The notes: generated by a model from the letters alone, not told the origin. Positions 16,566-25,279 are shown, counted from the stretch's first letter. The stretch: 64,000 bases of DNA from Bradyrhizobium xenonodulans (GCF_027594865.1 NZ_CP089391.1:6230501-6294500), one strand, 5' to 3'. Program-made: numbers and translations.

Positions 16566-17867
16566 TCAGGACTTCAGCGAATCCCGCGCCGTTTCCGGCG
16601 CCATCAGCGTCGCGATGATCGTGATGACCGACAGCGCGATGATGTAGACCGACACCGGCCAGTACGAGCCGACCCATGCGAGCAGTGCCGTCGCAATCAG
16701 CGGCGAGAAGCCGCCGCTGAGCGCAGCCGCGACATTGGCGCCGAGCGAGGCGCCGCTGTAGCGCACCTGGGTGCGGAACAGTTCCGGCATGAACGCGGCC
16801 TTGGGGCCGAACAGCAGCGCGTGCGTCAGCGTCATCGTGACGACGAGCGCGAAAATGATCAGCGCCGGCTCCTTGGAGTCGAGGAACCAGAACAGCGGAA
16901 ACGCCAGCGCCACCGAGAACACCCCGCCGGCGAGATACAGCGCCTTGCGGCCGAAGATGTCGGACAGCCACCCCGCAAGCGGCAATGTCGCGAACTCGAC
17001 GATCGCCGCATAGACCACTGCATTGAGGATCACCTGGCGCGGCAGGCCGAGCTTGGTCGTGGCATAGTGCACCGTGAAGACGGTGAGGAGATAAGCGAGC
17101 CCAACCTCCGACACCGTGATGCCGATCGCGAGCAGGAAGCTGCGCCAGTCACGGCGCAACACTTCCCACACCGGCTGCGCCAGCACCTCCTTGCGCTCGA
17201 CCACCTCCTTGAAGTGCGGCGTCTCCGCGAGCTTGAGCCGCACGATGAAGCCGACGCCGACCAGCAAGATGCTGATCCAGAATGGCACGCGCCAGCCCCA
17301 GCTCAGGAAGTCGGCCTCCGGGAGCTGAGTCATCAAGGCGAAGATACCGGTGGAGGCGGCGACGCCGACGGGAAAACCGATTTGCACCAGGCTGCCGTAG
17401 AAGCCCCGGCGGTTGCCGGCGTGCTCGATCACCATCACGACCGCACCGCTCCATTCGCCCCCGAGACCGATGCCCTGGATGAAGCGCAGGATGATGAGCA
17501 GGATCGGCGCCCAGACACCGATCTGGCTGTAGGTCGGCAGGCAGCCGATCAGGAAGGTGCCGAGCCCCATCGCGATCATGGTCGCGACCAGCATGGTCTT
17601 GCGGCCGAGCCGGTCGCCGTAATGCCCGATGATCGCGCCGCCGATCGGGCGCGCCACGAAGCCGACCGCATAGGTCGAGAATGCCGCCAGCGTTCCGACG
17701 AAGGGATCGAAGTTCGGAAAGAACAGCTTGCTGAACACGAGGGCCGCAGCGGTGTTGTAGATCAGGAAGTCGTACCACTCGATCGCAGTGCCCAGCGCGC
17801 TCGCCCACACCACATGCGCCGTCGTCGACTTCTCCGCCGAAGCGGAGACCCCCGTTGCTACCGTCAT
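16566..17867 (-). CDS. MFS transporter, metabolite:H+ symporter type
   Basis: 433 residues from ATG at 17867, preceded by TTTGGGGCAGG. It has twelve membrane segments. The family marks are ALGTAIEWYDFLIYNTAAAL at the N-terminus and GHYGDRLGRKTML in the 2-3 loop, followed by GGEWSGAV. These are characteristic of the metabolite:H+ symporter (shikimate/ketoglutarate permease-like) group. It imports a small organic acid by proton symport. It is convergent with the glycosidase gene (5 bases apart), and the substrate is not predictable. Confidence 0.9.
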   Translation of the reverse strand: MTVATGVSASAEKSTTAHVVWASALGTAIEWYDFLIYNTAAALVFSKLFFPNFDPFVGTLAAFSTYAVGFVARPIGGAIIGHYGDRLGRKTMLVATMIAMGLGTFLIGCLPTYSQIGVWAPILLIILRFIQGIGLGGEWSGAVVMVIEHAGNRRGFYGSLVQIGFPVGVAASTGIFALMTQLPEADFLSWGWRVPFWISILLVGVGFIVRLKLAETPHFKEVVERKEVLAQPVWEVLRRDWRSFLLAIGITVSEVGLAYLLTVFTVHYATTKLGLPRQVILNAVVYAAIVEFATLPLAGWLSDIFGRKALYLAGGVFSVALAFPLFWFLDSKEPALIIFALVVTMTLTHALLFGPKAAFMPELFRTQVRYSGASLGANVAAALSGGFSPLIATALLAWVGSYWPVSVYIIALSVITIIATLMAPETARDSLKS

Positions 17868-17988
17868 GCCCTGCCCCAAACGATTCCGGATGGCATCATG
17901 GCCAATCGTGGTGGCGGTTGCAACCTGCAGGGGTGCTCGCTCTCGCAGGATAACGGCGCGAGATTTGTGCGCGGCTGCTCCCACACCC

Positions 17989-18060
17989 GTCATTGCGAGG
18001 AGCTCCTGCGACGAAGCAATCCAGACTGCTTCCGCGGAGAGAGTCTGGATTGCTTCGCGG
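17989..18060. repeat. Interspersed palindromic repeat, copy 1 of family A
   Basis: Begins GTCATTGCGAGGAG and contains GAAGCAATCCAGACTG and TCTGGATTGCTTCG, which are inverted against each other. The same element occurs at 42525-42608, where both outer arms (GTCATTGCGAG and CTCGCAATGAC) are intact. Here the outer right arm has been lost or diverged. Such elements fold into a cruciform or long hairpin. Confidence 0.75.
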
Positions 18061-18145
18061 AGCCTGTCACCGGGCCGCGCCTCGCGCGGACCCGGTGGCG
18101 TCGCCCGCTGCAATCACGGAACCCTCCCGAGGGCATTATTCGCCA

Positions 18146-18175
18146 TTGACAAATTGATTAGCTAATATCTAATTT
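18146..18175 (+). promoter_or_regulatory. Candidate promoter and operator of the binding-protein operon
   Basis: TTGACA at 18146-18151 is a perfect -35 match, and TAATTT at 18170-18175 could be the -10 (18-base spacing). Between them is the perfect palindrome ATTAGCTAAT (18157-18166), inside a wider AAATT...AATTT arrangement (18151-18175). A repressor here would block the promoter directly. The IclR-type gene at the end of this operon is the likely ligand-responsive regulator. Confidence 0.5.
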
Positions 18176-18227
18176 ACCGCCAGAATAACCGGCCGCGCCA
18201 AGCGGTCCACAAAGAGAGGGAACGACG

Positions 18228-19442
18228 ATGAGAGGGCTTCTGGCCTGCGCCATGCTCGCGGCCATGACTTCGGCTGCCGTAACCACCGTTGCGCGCGCGC
18301 AAGTCTCCGACGACGCGGTGCGGATCGGCGTGCTGACGGATCTATCCAGCTGGGGCCGCGACAACAGCGGGCCGGGCTCGGTCGAGGCAGCCAAAATGGC
18401 GGTGGAGGAATTCGGGCCGACCGTGCTCGGCAAGCCGATCGAGATCATCAGCGCCGACCACCAGATGAAGACCGACGTCGGCGTGCAGATCGTGCGCGGC
18501 TGGTTCGACAACGGCAAGGTCGACGCCGTCGTCGACATCCCCAATTCCGGCATCGCGATCGCCGTGCACAACATGGTGCGCGAGCGCAACAGGATCGCGC
18601 TGCTCTCCGGGCCCGGCGCGAGCTCGCTGACCGACGAGTTGTGTAGCCCCAACACCGTGCATTTCACTTATGACACCTATGCGCTGTCGAAGGTGACGGC
18701 CTCCGCCGTGATCAAGGAAGGCGGAAAATCCTGGTACTTCATCACCGCGGACTACGCCTTCGGCCAGCAGCTCGAGAAGGATGCGACGCGCTTCATCAAT
18801 GAGATGGGCGGGAAGGTCTTGGGCGGCGTGAAACATCCGACCAACACCGCGGACTTCTCCTCCTTCGCGCTGCAGGCCCAGAGCTCGAAATCGGACGTCG
18901 TCGCCTTTGCCAATGCCGGTCAGGACACCGACAACGCCATCAAGCAATCCGGCGAGTTCGGTCTCGTCCAGGGCGGCCAGAAGCTGGTCGGCCTGTTGAT
19001 GTTCGACACCGACGTGCATGCGGTCGGCCTCAAGGCCGCGCAGGGTACCTACATGACCACGGCGTCGTACTGGGCCATGGACGAGGCGACGCGGGCCTGG
19101 TCCAAGAAGTTCTATGAGCGTACCAAGGTGATGCCGACCATGATCCATACCGGTGTCTACGGCTCCGTCCTGCATTATCTGAAAGGAATCAAGGCGGCCG
19201 GCACCGACGATCCCGCCAAGGTGATGGCCAGGATGCGCGAGCTGCCGATCGAGGATACATTCGTCCATGGCGGACGCTTGCGCGAGGACGGCCGCGTCAT
19301 CCGCGACATGTATCTGGCCAAGGTGAAGTCGCCCGAGCAGTCCAAGGAGCCCTGGGACTATCTCGAGATCGTCAAGACCGTGAAGGGCGAGGACGCCTTC
19401 CGTCCGGTCTCCGAGTCCAAATGTCCGCTGCTGAAGAAGTGA
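18228..19442 (+). CDS. ABC transporter substrate-binding protein, branched-chain amino acid type
   Basis: 404 residues with a signal peptide (MRGLLACAMLAAMTSAAV, cleavage after ARA). The mature part has the two-lobed periplasmic binding fold of the LivJ/LivK family: IRIGVLTDLSSWGRDNSGPG at the start and SWYFITADYAFGQQ at the hinge. In this family such proteins often bind aromatic or other carboxylic acids. No ABC permease or ATPase gene is near, so its transporter partners must be elsewhere. It starts the plus operon with a flavoprotein and an IclR gene; GAGAGGGAA precedes the ATG. Confidence 0.9.
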   Translation: MRGLLACAMLAAMTSAAVTTVARAQVSDDAVRIGVLTDLSSWGRDNSGPGSVEAAKMAVEEFGPTVLGKPIEIISADHQMKTDVGVQIVRGWFDNGKVDAVVDIPNSGIAIAVHNMVRERNRIALLSGPGASSLTDELCSPNTVHFTYDTYALSKVTASAVIKEGGKSWYFITADYAFGQQLEKDATRFINEMGGKVLGGVKHPTNTADFSSFALQAQSSKSDVVAFANAGQDTDNAIKQSGEFGLVQGGQKLVGLLMFDTDVHAVGLKAAQGTYMTTASYWAMDEATRAWSKKFYERTKVMPTMIHTGVYGSVLHYLKGIKAAGTDDPAKVMARMRELPIEDTFVHGGRLREDGRVIRDMYLAKVKSPEQSKEPWDYLEIVKTVKGEDAFRPVSESKCPLLKK

Positions 19443-19449
19443 GGCCCGC

Positions 19450-21183
19450 ATGATTGGCAACGAGCGCAACGCAAGCGAAACATACGAGTGCGATGTGCTC
19501 GTGGCCGGATCGGGAGCCTCCGGCATGTCGGCCGCGATCACGGCGCGTTATCGCGGCCTCGACGTGCTGATCGCCGAGAAGGAGCCGCGCTTCGGCGGCA
19601 CCACCGCCCGCTCCGGCGGTTGGCTCTGGATCCCCGGCACGTCGCTGGCGAAGGCCTATGGCATCGCCGAGACGCCGGAACAGGCCCGCACCTATCTGCG
19701 GCACGAAGCCGGCAACAATTTCGATGCCGCGCGGGTCGATGCGTTCTTGAGCGCCGGCCCCGAAGCGGTGGATTTCTTCACCACCAAGACGGCGCTGCGC
19801 TTCGACATGCCGCTGGTGTTTCCCGACTATCACGCCGAAGCGCCCGGCGGCGCTCAGGGCGGCCGCTCCATGGTGACGCGTCCGTTCGACGGCCGCGAGC
19901 TTGGCGAGCAGATCAAGACACTGGGCATGCCGCTGCCCGAGCTCACCGTGTTCGGCATGATGCTCGGAAGCGGCAAGGAGATCATCCATTTCATGCGCGT
20001 GACGAAATCGCTGACCTCGGCGGTCTATGTCGCCAAGCGCCTGTCGCGGCATTTGATGGACGTTCTGCGCTACGGCCGCGGCATGACCCTGACCAACGGC
20101 AATGCGCTGGCCGGGCGCCTCGCAAAATCCGCGCAGGACTTGAATATCCCGATGTGGCTGTCGTCGCCGGTACGCGAGCTAACGGTCGAGAACGGCGCGG
20201 TGACCGGCGCCATCGTTTCGCGTGAGGGGCGCGACGTGCGTGTCCGTGCCCGCCAGGGCGTCGTGCTCGCCTGCGGCGGCTTCCCGCACGATGTCGAGCG
20301 CCGCAAAAAGATGTTTCCGCATGCGCCGACCGGCCATGAGCATTTTTCGCCGGGACCGACCGGCAACACCGGCGACGGCCTGCGCCTTGCGGAGAGCGCC
20401 GGCGGACATGTCGAGGACCGCCTGCCCAACGCGGCGGCCTGGGTGCCGGTGTCGCTGACGACGCGCAAGGACGGCTCGAAGGGCGTGATGCCCCACTTCA
20501 TCGACCGCGCCAAGCCCGGCGTGATCGCGGTGATGCGCGACGGCAGGCGTTTTGCCAATGAAGGCAATTCCTACCACGACTTCGTCCAGGCCATGGTCAA
20601 GGCGGCAAAGCCCGGCGAAGAGATCGCGGCCTATCTCGTCTGCGATCACAAGACGCTGCGCAAATACGGCCTCGGCTGCGTGCCGCCTTTCCCGATGCCG
20701 CTGGGTCATCATCTCGAGACCGGCTATCTCATGCGCGGCGACACGCTGGAGGCGCTGGCGGCGAAGGCCGGCATCGATGCGAATGCGTTCGCCGAGACGG
20801 TCAGGCAGTTCAATGCGACCGCGCCGCTGGGGCACGATGCCGCCTTCGGCAAGGGCTCGAAGGCCTACAACCGCTACCAGGGCGACGCGATGCACGGCCC
20901 CAACCCTTGCGTCGCGCCGATCGAGAACGGCCCGTTCTACGCCATCAAGATGGTGATCGGCGATCTCGGCACCTATGCCGGCATCGTCACCGACGAGAAC
21001 GCGCGGGCGCTCGATGCGGAGGGACGGGTGATTCCCGGGCTCTATGCCGCCGGCAACGACATGGCAAGCATCATGGGCGGCAATTATCCCGGCGCCGGCA
21101 TCACGCTTGGGCCCGCGCTGACCTTCGGTTACATTGCCGGCCGTCATCTCGCCGACAGCGCCGTCACGCGCAACGCGGCGTAG
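19450..21183 (+). CDS. FAD-dependent oxidoreductase, ketosteroid-dehydrogenase/fumarate-reductase-like
   Basis: 577 residues. The N-terminal FAD site is VLVAGSGASGMSAA, with GGTTARSGGWLWIPG following. The C-terminus has AAGNDMASIMGGNYPGAG, then TLGPALTFGYIAGRH, a block typical of 3-ketosteroid delta-1-dehydrogenase and related FAD_binding_2 flavoproteins. It is in the cytoplasm, with no signal peptide. The reaction is probably alpha,beta-desaturation or enoate reduction of a cyclic or carboxylic substrate. It lies 7 bases after the binding-protein gene, so the imported ligand may be its substrate; this is inference. Confidence 0.88.
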   Translation: MIGNERNASETYECDVLVAGSGASGMSAAITARYRGLDVLIAEKEPRFGGTTARSGGWLWIPGTSLAKAYGIAETPEQARTYLRHEAGNNFDAARVDAFLSAGPEAVDFFTTKTALRFDMPLVFPDYHAEAPGGAQGGRSMVTRPFDGRELGEQIKTLGMPLPELTVFGMMLGSGKEIIHFMRVTKSLTSAVYVAKRLSRHLMDVLRYGRGMTLTNGNALAGRLAKSAQDLNIPMWLSSPVRELTVENGAVTGAIVSREGRDVRVRARQGVVLACGGFPHDVERRKKMFPHAPTGHEHFSPGPTGNTGDGLRLAESAGGHVEDRLPNAAAWVPVSLTTRKDGSKGVMPHFIDRAKPGVIAVMRDGRRFANEGNSYHDFVQAMVKAAKPGEEIAAYLVCDHKTLRKYGLGCVPPFPMPLGHHLETGYLMRGDTLEALAAKAGIDANAFAETVRQFNATAPLGHDAAFGKGSKAYNRYQGDAMHGPNPCVAPIENGPFYAIKMVIGDLGTYAGIVTDENARALDAEGRVIPGLYAAGNDMASIMGGNYPGAGITLGPALTFGYIAGRHLADSAVTRNAA

Positions 21184-21199
21184 CCACGCCAGGAGGCGC

Positions 21200-21994
21200 A
21201 TGAAGAAAGAAAGCCGCGGCATCCAGTCGATCGAGGTCGGCGGCGAATTGCTCCGCGCGCTCGCAAGGAGTGGCGAGCCAATGATGCTGCGCGATCTCGC
21301 GCGCGAGGCCGGCATGTCGCCCGCCAAGGCGCATCCTTATCTCGCCAGCTTCTCGCGTATCGGCCTGATCGAGCAGGACGAGACCACCGGCCGCTACGAG
21401 ATCGGCGCGCTGGCGCTCGAGCTCGGCCTGATCAGCCTCCGCCGCCTCTCCGGCGTGCGCATCGCACGTCCCAAGATTGCGGCGCTCGCAAGCCAGATCG
21501 GCCATGCCGTCTCGCTCGCGGTCTGGGGCACGCATGGGCCGACCGTGGTGCAGCTCGAGGAGCCCGGCCAGCCCGTGCACATCGTGATGCGCGCCGGCTC
21601 GGTGATGGCGCTGCTGGAGACCGCAACCGGCCGCGCCTTCGCGGCCTTCCTGCCGGAGAAGACGATCAATGCCGCACTCGAAAGCGGGCTCGATCGTCAC
21701 GGCGTTGGCTACGATCCGAAGCGCGCCGTGAAAGGCGCGAAGGTCGCCGAGATGCTCACCGAGGTCCGCAAGCATGGCCTGGCCCGCGCGCTCGGCGATC
21801 CCCTGCCCGGCGTCAATGCATTCTCGGCGCCCGTGTTCGATCATTCCGGCCATGTCGCGCTGGTGATCACCGCGATGGGGCCGGAAGGCACCTTTGACGC
21901 GCGCTGGGACAGCCCGATCGCGCATGCCTTGCGCGACTGCGCCGGCGGCATCTCGAAGCGGCTGGGTTACGGGATGACGGTTGCGGCGGAGTGA
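21200..21994 (+). CDS. IclR-family transcriptional regulator
   Basis: 264 residues from ATG at 21200, with AGGAGG beginning nine bases upstream. A winged helix-turn-helix (SIEVGGELLRALARSGEPM to ASFSRIGLIEQDE) precedes the IclR effector domain (IGHAVSLAVWGTHGPTVVQL, ATGRAFAAFLPE, GVNAFSAPVFDHSG). It is the last gene of the three-gene operon, 16 bases after the flavoprotein, and probably controls this operon from the AT-rich site at 18151-18175. Confidence 0.92.
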   Translation: MKKESRGIQSIEVGGELLRALARSGEPMMLRDLAREAGMSPAKAHPYLASFSRIGLIEQDETTGRYEIGALALELGLISLRRLSGVRIARPKIAALASQIGHAVSLAVWGTHGPTVVQLEEPGQPVHIVMRAGSVMALLETATGRAFAAFLPEKTINAALESGLDRHGVGYDPKRAVKGAKVAEMLTEVRKHGLARALGDPLPGVNAFSAPVFDHSGHVALVITAMGPEGTFDARWDSPIAHALRDCAGGISKRLGYGMTVAAE

Positions 21995-22025
21995 GAATGC
22001 GGCACAGGTCCGCCCCACACTCTCC

Positions 22026-22128
22026 TGTCATCGCCCGGCCTTGACCGGGCGATCCAGTACGCCGCGCAGCCAGAGTGTTGCGGAAAGGCCGCGGAGTACT
22101 GGATGCCCGCCTTCGCAGGGCATGACAG
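22026..22128. repeat. Interspersed inverted repeat, copy 1 of family B
   Basis: Runs from TGTCATCGCCCGG to GGGCATGACAGCGG, with inner blocks GATCCAGTACGCCGCG and GGAGTACTGGATGCCC inverted to each other. A second copy in the same orientation is at 35304-35408. It fills most of the 161-base gap between the convergent IclR and SDR genes and could end transcription from both sides. Confidence 0.7.
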
Positions 22129-22155
22129 CGGTGGTTATGCGCGACCTCCCGCCCG

Positions 22156-22935
22156 CTACTTCTCCTTCACCGGGACCGTGTAGTTCAGGATCAACCGCCC
22201 GCCATCGGGATAGATCGTCTGCCCGGTGATGTAGGAGGCATCGTCGCTGGCAAGGAACGCCACGACGGAGGCGACCTCGCTCGGCTCGCCGCCGCGACCC
22301 GCCGGCGTACGCGACATCACGGTTTTCCGCGCATCTTCGGACGTGTAGATCGACGACGCCACCATGTCCGTCAAAATCGTGCCCGGTCCGACCGCGACGA
22401 CGCGGATGTTGTGCGGGGCGAGCGCGACGGCGGCAACCGAAGTCAATTGCTTCATGCCGCCCTTGGACATCGCATAGGTCGCCAGCGCCGGGATCGCCAG
22501 CAGCGCATTCACCGATGACATGTTGATGATGACCCCGCCGCCGCCTTGCGCGATCATCTGCCTCGCGGCGGCCTGCACGCCGAAGAAGGCACCCTTCAGG
22601 TTGATGCCGATGATTTCGTCGAATTCCGCCTCGGAAATTTCGAGGATGTCCCGGTTACGAGCGACGCCGGCATTGTTGACCATGATGTCGAGCCGGCCGA
22701 ACTCCTTCACTGCGGTGGCAACGAGCTGATCGACATCCGTGCGCTTGGCGACATTGCCGACCACGGTGTGCAACACGTCCGGCCGCCGGAGCTCGGCGGC
22801 CGTCGCGGCAAGGCCTTCGGCATCGACATCGGAGATGACGACCTTGACGCCGTCGTCCAGGAATCTCTTAGCACAGGCCTTGCCGATGCCGCGCGCCGCG
22901 CCGGTGATGGCGGCGACCTTGCCGGATAGTTTCAT
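22156..22935 (-). CDS. SDR-family NAD(P)-dependent oxidoreductase
   Basis: 259 residues from ATG at 22935, chosen because GGAG lies 8 bases upstream; a GTG nine bases earlier is less likely. It is a classical short-chain dehydrogenase: cofactor site ITGAARGIGKACAK, NNAG (in IMVNNAGVARN), catalytic Ser in NMSSVNALL, YxxxK as YAMSKGG, and the C-terminal ITGQTIYPDGGRL. It would oxidise or reduce an alcohol/carbonyl. It is downstream of the split TPP decarboxylase genes in the same operon (57-base gap), so it may process the aldehyde they make. Confidence 0.92.
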   Translation of the reverse strand: MKLSGKVAAITGAARGIGKACAKRFLDDGVKVVISDVDAEGLAATAAELRRPDVLHTVVGNVAKRTDVDQLVATAVKEFGRLDIMVNNAGVARNRDILEISEAEFDEIIGINLKGAFFGVQAAARQMIAQGGGGVIINMSSVNALLAIPALATYAMSKGGMKQLTSVAAVALAPHNIRVVAVGPGTILTDMVASSIYTSEDARKTVMSRTPAGRGGEPSEVASVVAFLASDDASYITGQTIYPDGGRLILNYTVPVKEK

Positions 22936-22992
22936 GGGGCTCACTCCAGAATAGCTGCTCGCGGCAGGCCGGCTCGGAGCGAGAACTCCGGA

Positions 22993-23583
22993 TCAGGCCG
23001 CCGCAAACCCGAGATGAGCACGGAACCGGTTCTTGATAAAGACGGCATCGCGCGAGGGCAGCGAGCGCGGCGGATTTTCGGCCAGAACCTTGATGACGAA
23101 CAGCCGCGGGCCATCGGCGGGGCTGGCGATCTCAGCGGCGAGTCGATCCACCTCGGCCAGTGTCCGTACAGTTCCTGTCGCGGCAAAACCGCAAGCCGTT
23201 GCGATCGTCGTGAGATCGACACCGCGGCCGGTATGGCTCGCCTGCATTCCGGTCTCGCCAAAATGCTGGTTGTCGATCACGACGATGTCGAGGTTGCGCG
23301 GTCGCGCGACGCCGATGGTGGCGATGCCACCGAGACCCATGAGCTGCTCGCCGTCGCCGGTCAAGGCGAGGACCCGCTTGCCCGGCTGTGCCTGCGCGAG
23401 CCCAAGGCCGATCAGCGCGGCACCGCCCATGGCGCCCCAGAGATAGAAATTGCCGTCGTGATCCCCGACGGAATGCAAATCGTAGGTGGGCGAGCCAAGG
23501 CCGGAGACCACCAGGGTATCCTTGCGATCCCCAAGGAGCGCGGCGACGGCGGCGCGACGATCGAGTTGAGCTTGCATTGGCAT
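22993..23583 (-). CDS. TPP-dependent decarboxylase beta subunit (TPP-binding half)
   Basis: 196 residues from ATG at 23583, overlapping the alpha-subunit stop by one base. It holds the C-terminal TPP enzyme domain: LALTGDGEQLMGLGG with VVIDNQHFGETG about 26 residues later, the GDG...N Mg/TPP motif. It resembles the ComE/sulfopyruvate or phosphonopyruvate decarboxylase small subunits. Activity needs the alpha chain encoded upstream. The substrate is probably a 3-carbon 2-oxo acid, giving an aldehyde. Confidence 0.85.
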   Translation of the reverse strand: MPMQAQLDRRAAVAALLGDRKDTLVVSGLGSPTYDLHSVGDHDGNFYLWGAMGGAALIGLGLAQAQPGKRVLALTGDGEQLMGLGGIATIGVARPRNLDIVVIDNQHFGETGMQASHTGRGVDLTTIATACGFAATGTVRTLAEVDRLAAEIASPADGPRLFVIKVLAENPPRSLPSRDAVFIKNRFRAHLGFAAA

Positions 23584-24125
23584 CACCACTTCTTCTTGCC
23601 GATCAGGCGCTGACCGATCAGCACCGCGATCTGCTGGTCGGACTCGTAGGCGAGAGCCGCGGCCGATTCGACGGTATCGACCAGATCCTCCGCCGTCTCC
23701 GCCCGCATCACCTTCAGACCGATCGCCTCCAGCGAGGGCTGCGTCGCCCGGCTCATCGGCACCTGCCAGGGATTGAACTCCGCCCACTCACCGCGCATCG
23801 TTACCAGCATCAGAAGCGGAAAGCGGCCGATCGCCGACAGCGACAGCATGTTGATGCAATTGCCGACCCCGCTCGACTGCATCAGCAGCACGCTGCGCTG
23901 GCCGCCGAGCCAGGCACCTGCGGCGACGGCGATGCCCTCTTCCTCCGTCGTCAGCACGTTGGTGGTGACGTCGCGGTCGGCGGAGAACAAGCGGATCAGC
24001 TGGCTGTGGCCGGCGTCCGGCACATACGACATCTGCCCGACGCCAGCGGCTTTCAGGATACGATAAAGCTCGGACGGCCAGTCCTCGCTGCCGCGCGCTT
24101 CGGGATTGGGCTTGGGGCTGTGCAC
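23583..24125 (-). CDS. TPP-dependent decarboxylase alpha subunit (PYR half)
   Basis: 180 residues from GTG at 24125, with GGAG 7 bases upstream. It is the N-terminal pyrimidine-binding domain of TPP enzymes as a separate protein. TTEEEGIAVAAGAWLGG holds the Glu (61-63) that activates the cofactor. SVLLMQSSGVGNCINMLSL and LLMLVTMRGEWAEFNPWQVP match ComD/sulfopyruvate decarboxylase alpha chains. It overlaps the beta gene (TGATG), which fits 1:1 assembly. It is the first gene of a three-gene operon ending in the SDR. Confidence 0.85.
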   Translation of the reverse strand: MHSPKPNPEARGSEDWPSELYRILKAAGVGQMSYVPDAGHSQLIRLFSADRDVTTNVLTTEEEGIAVAAGAWLGGQRSVLLMQSSGVGNCINMLSLSAIGRFPLLMLVTMRGEWAEFNPWQVPMSRATQPSLEAIGLKVMRAETAEDLVDTVESAAALAYESDQQIAVLIGQRLIGKKKW

Positions 24126-24526
24126 CGCGTGTCTCCGTGAATTTCGAGCGGCACGCTAGCGATGTTAGCGCGTGAAAGCTCTGACCGTCTGGCACGATCA
24201 GATATCGACGGATTGTATAGCTGGGGAATAGCGCGATGCGCGTGGCTGCGCCCTCTCCCCTTGCGGGAGAGGGCATCACCGCAGGTCGACACATACTCGC
24301 TGGGGTGAGGGGTATGTCTCCGCGTATTCAGACGCGTCGATGTGCACCGAGAGATACCCCTCATCCGGCGCTTCGCGCCACCTTCTCCCGCAAGGGGAGA
24401 AGGGAAGAAGCACCGCGCTCGGGATTGCTACTCAGTTCGCCGCACGGGCCTATACCGGGGCTACGCAGTCGCTGGCAATGCAAACGAGACGCTAGCACAT
24501 CTTGTTCAGAGCTCTGCGGGCCGGCA
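24126..24526. other. 401-base gap holding a long inverted repeat
   Basis: No gene is seen. Most of the gap is an interspersed inverted repeat (24251-24413). The left part (24126-24230) should hold the promoter of the TPP alpha/beta operon, but no clear -35/-10 pair was found. Confidence 0.6.
24251..24413. repeat. Interspersed long inverted repeat, family C
   Basis: The outer arms are CCCTCTCCCCTTGCGGGAGA and CTTCTCCCGCAAGGGGAGAA, about 140 bases apart. The inner arms are GGGGTGAGGGGTATGTCTC and GAGATACCCCTCATCC. The whole could fold into one long hairpin. It separates two same-strand operons, so it may end transcription of the racemase operon before the TPP alpha/beta genes. Confidence 0.7.
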
Positions 24527-25270
24527 TCAGGTAAAGACGCGCGGGCGCAGTCCGGCATGAAACCAGGTGATCATGGAATAGATGTCGTAGACCGGCAGGC
24601 CAACTTCGGCCTGCAACGCGGCCGCATAGGGCGGCATGTTGGTGCATTCCAGCACGATGGCGCCGACGTCAGGGTTTTTGGCGACAAGCTGCTTGCCCGC
24701 CTCGACCACGTCGCGTTCCGCCTGCGCAACGTCCATGTCGTCCTTCTCGGCCTTGATCAGGACGCGGAAGAACTCCTTGCCATTCTCGGTGCCGACCAGC
24801 GGCGTGTCGAGCGGCACGCCGGCACCTTCGAGATGGGCCGGCGTCAGGGTCGAGCCCGACACCGTGACGAGGCCGACGCGCTTGCCCGGCGGCAAGGTCG
24901 CCTGCACCCACGGCACCTGCATCAGCGACGAGGTCGCGACGGGAACGCCGACGGCGGCGGCGATCTCCTTCTGGAACAGCGAGAGGAAGCCGCAATTGGT
25001 GGTGATGGCTTCGGCCCCGAGCCGCACCAGATCCTTGGCCGCATCGATGAAGTCGGGCAGCAGGCCGGCGGCGCCCTTCAGCACCACTTTCTCCGGCGAG
25101 GCCCCGCTCACCACGCGATAGAGCACGGGAAACGGCCAGGTCGTGCCGTTGCCCATGTCGCCGGGAATGCGGGGGAAGCGCGCTTCCAGCATCAGGATGC
25201 CGAGCGGCGCGCCGTAGATGGCCTTGCCGCCGCGGGCGATGCGAGAGGACGAGTTGGCTGATGAGGTCAT
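24527..25270 (-). CDS. Aspartate/glutamate racemase-superfamily protein
   Basis: 247 residues. The two catalytic cysteines of the superfamily are present: Cys93 in TTNCGFLSLF and Cys209 in VLECTNMPP. The group covers racemases, maleate isomerase and arylmalonate decarboxylase. The N-terminus (PLGILMLEARFPRIPGDMGN) belongs to an uncharacterised branch. It is the last gene of an operon with a DadA-like oxidase (9-base gap) and a TPP enzyme, so amino-acid or 2-oxo-acid turnover is the likely setting. Confidence 0.82.
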   Translation of the reverse strand: MTSSANSSSRIARGGKAIYGAPLGILMLEARFPRIPGDMGNGTTWPFPVLYRVVSGASPEKVVLKGAAGLLPDFIDAAKDLVRLGAEAITTNCGFLSLFQKEIAAAVGVPVATSSLMQVPWVQATLPPGKRVGLVTVSGSTLTPAHLEGAGVPLDTPLVGTENGKEFFRVLIKAEKDDMDVAQAERDVVEAGKQLVAKNPDVGAIVLECTNMPPYAAALQAEVGLPVYDIYSMITWFHAGLRPRVFT

Positions 25271-25279
25271 GGTGCGATC

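Larger units (their letters stand above)
17868..18227. other. 360-base divergent intergenic region: repeat plus promoter region
   Basis: There is no gene here. The left half (17989 to about 18060) is an interspersed palindromic repeat. The right end is unusually AT-rich and holds a candidate promoter and operator for the binding-protein operon. An apparent coding extension of the MFS gene into this region runs through the repeat and is not credible. Confidence 0.7.

Noticed and set aside
16281..18149. 622-residue plus-strand frame opposite the MFS transporter
   Set aside because: Rich in Arg, His and Asp with no domain, and it crosses the interspersed repeat; an antisense shadow.
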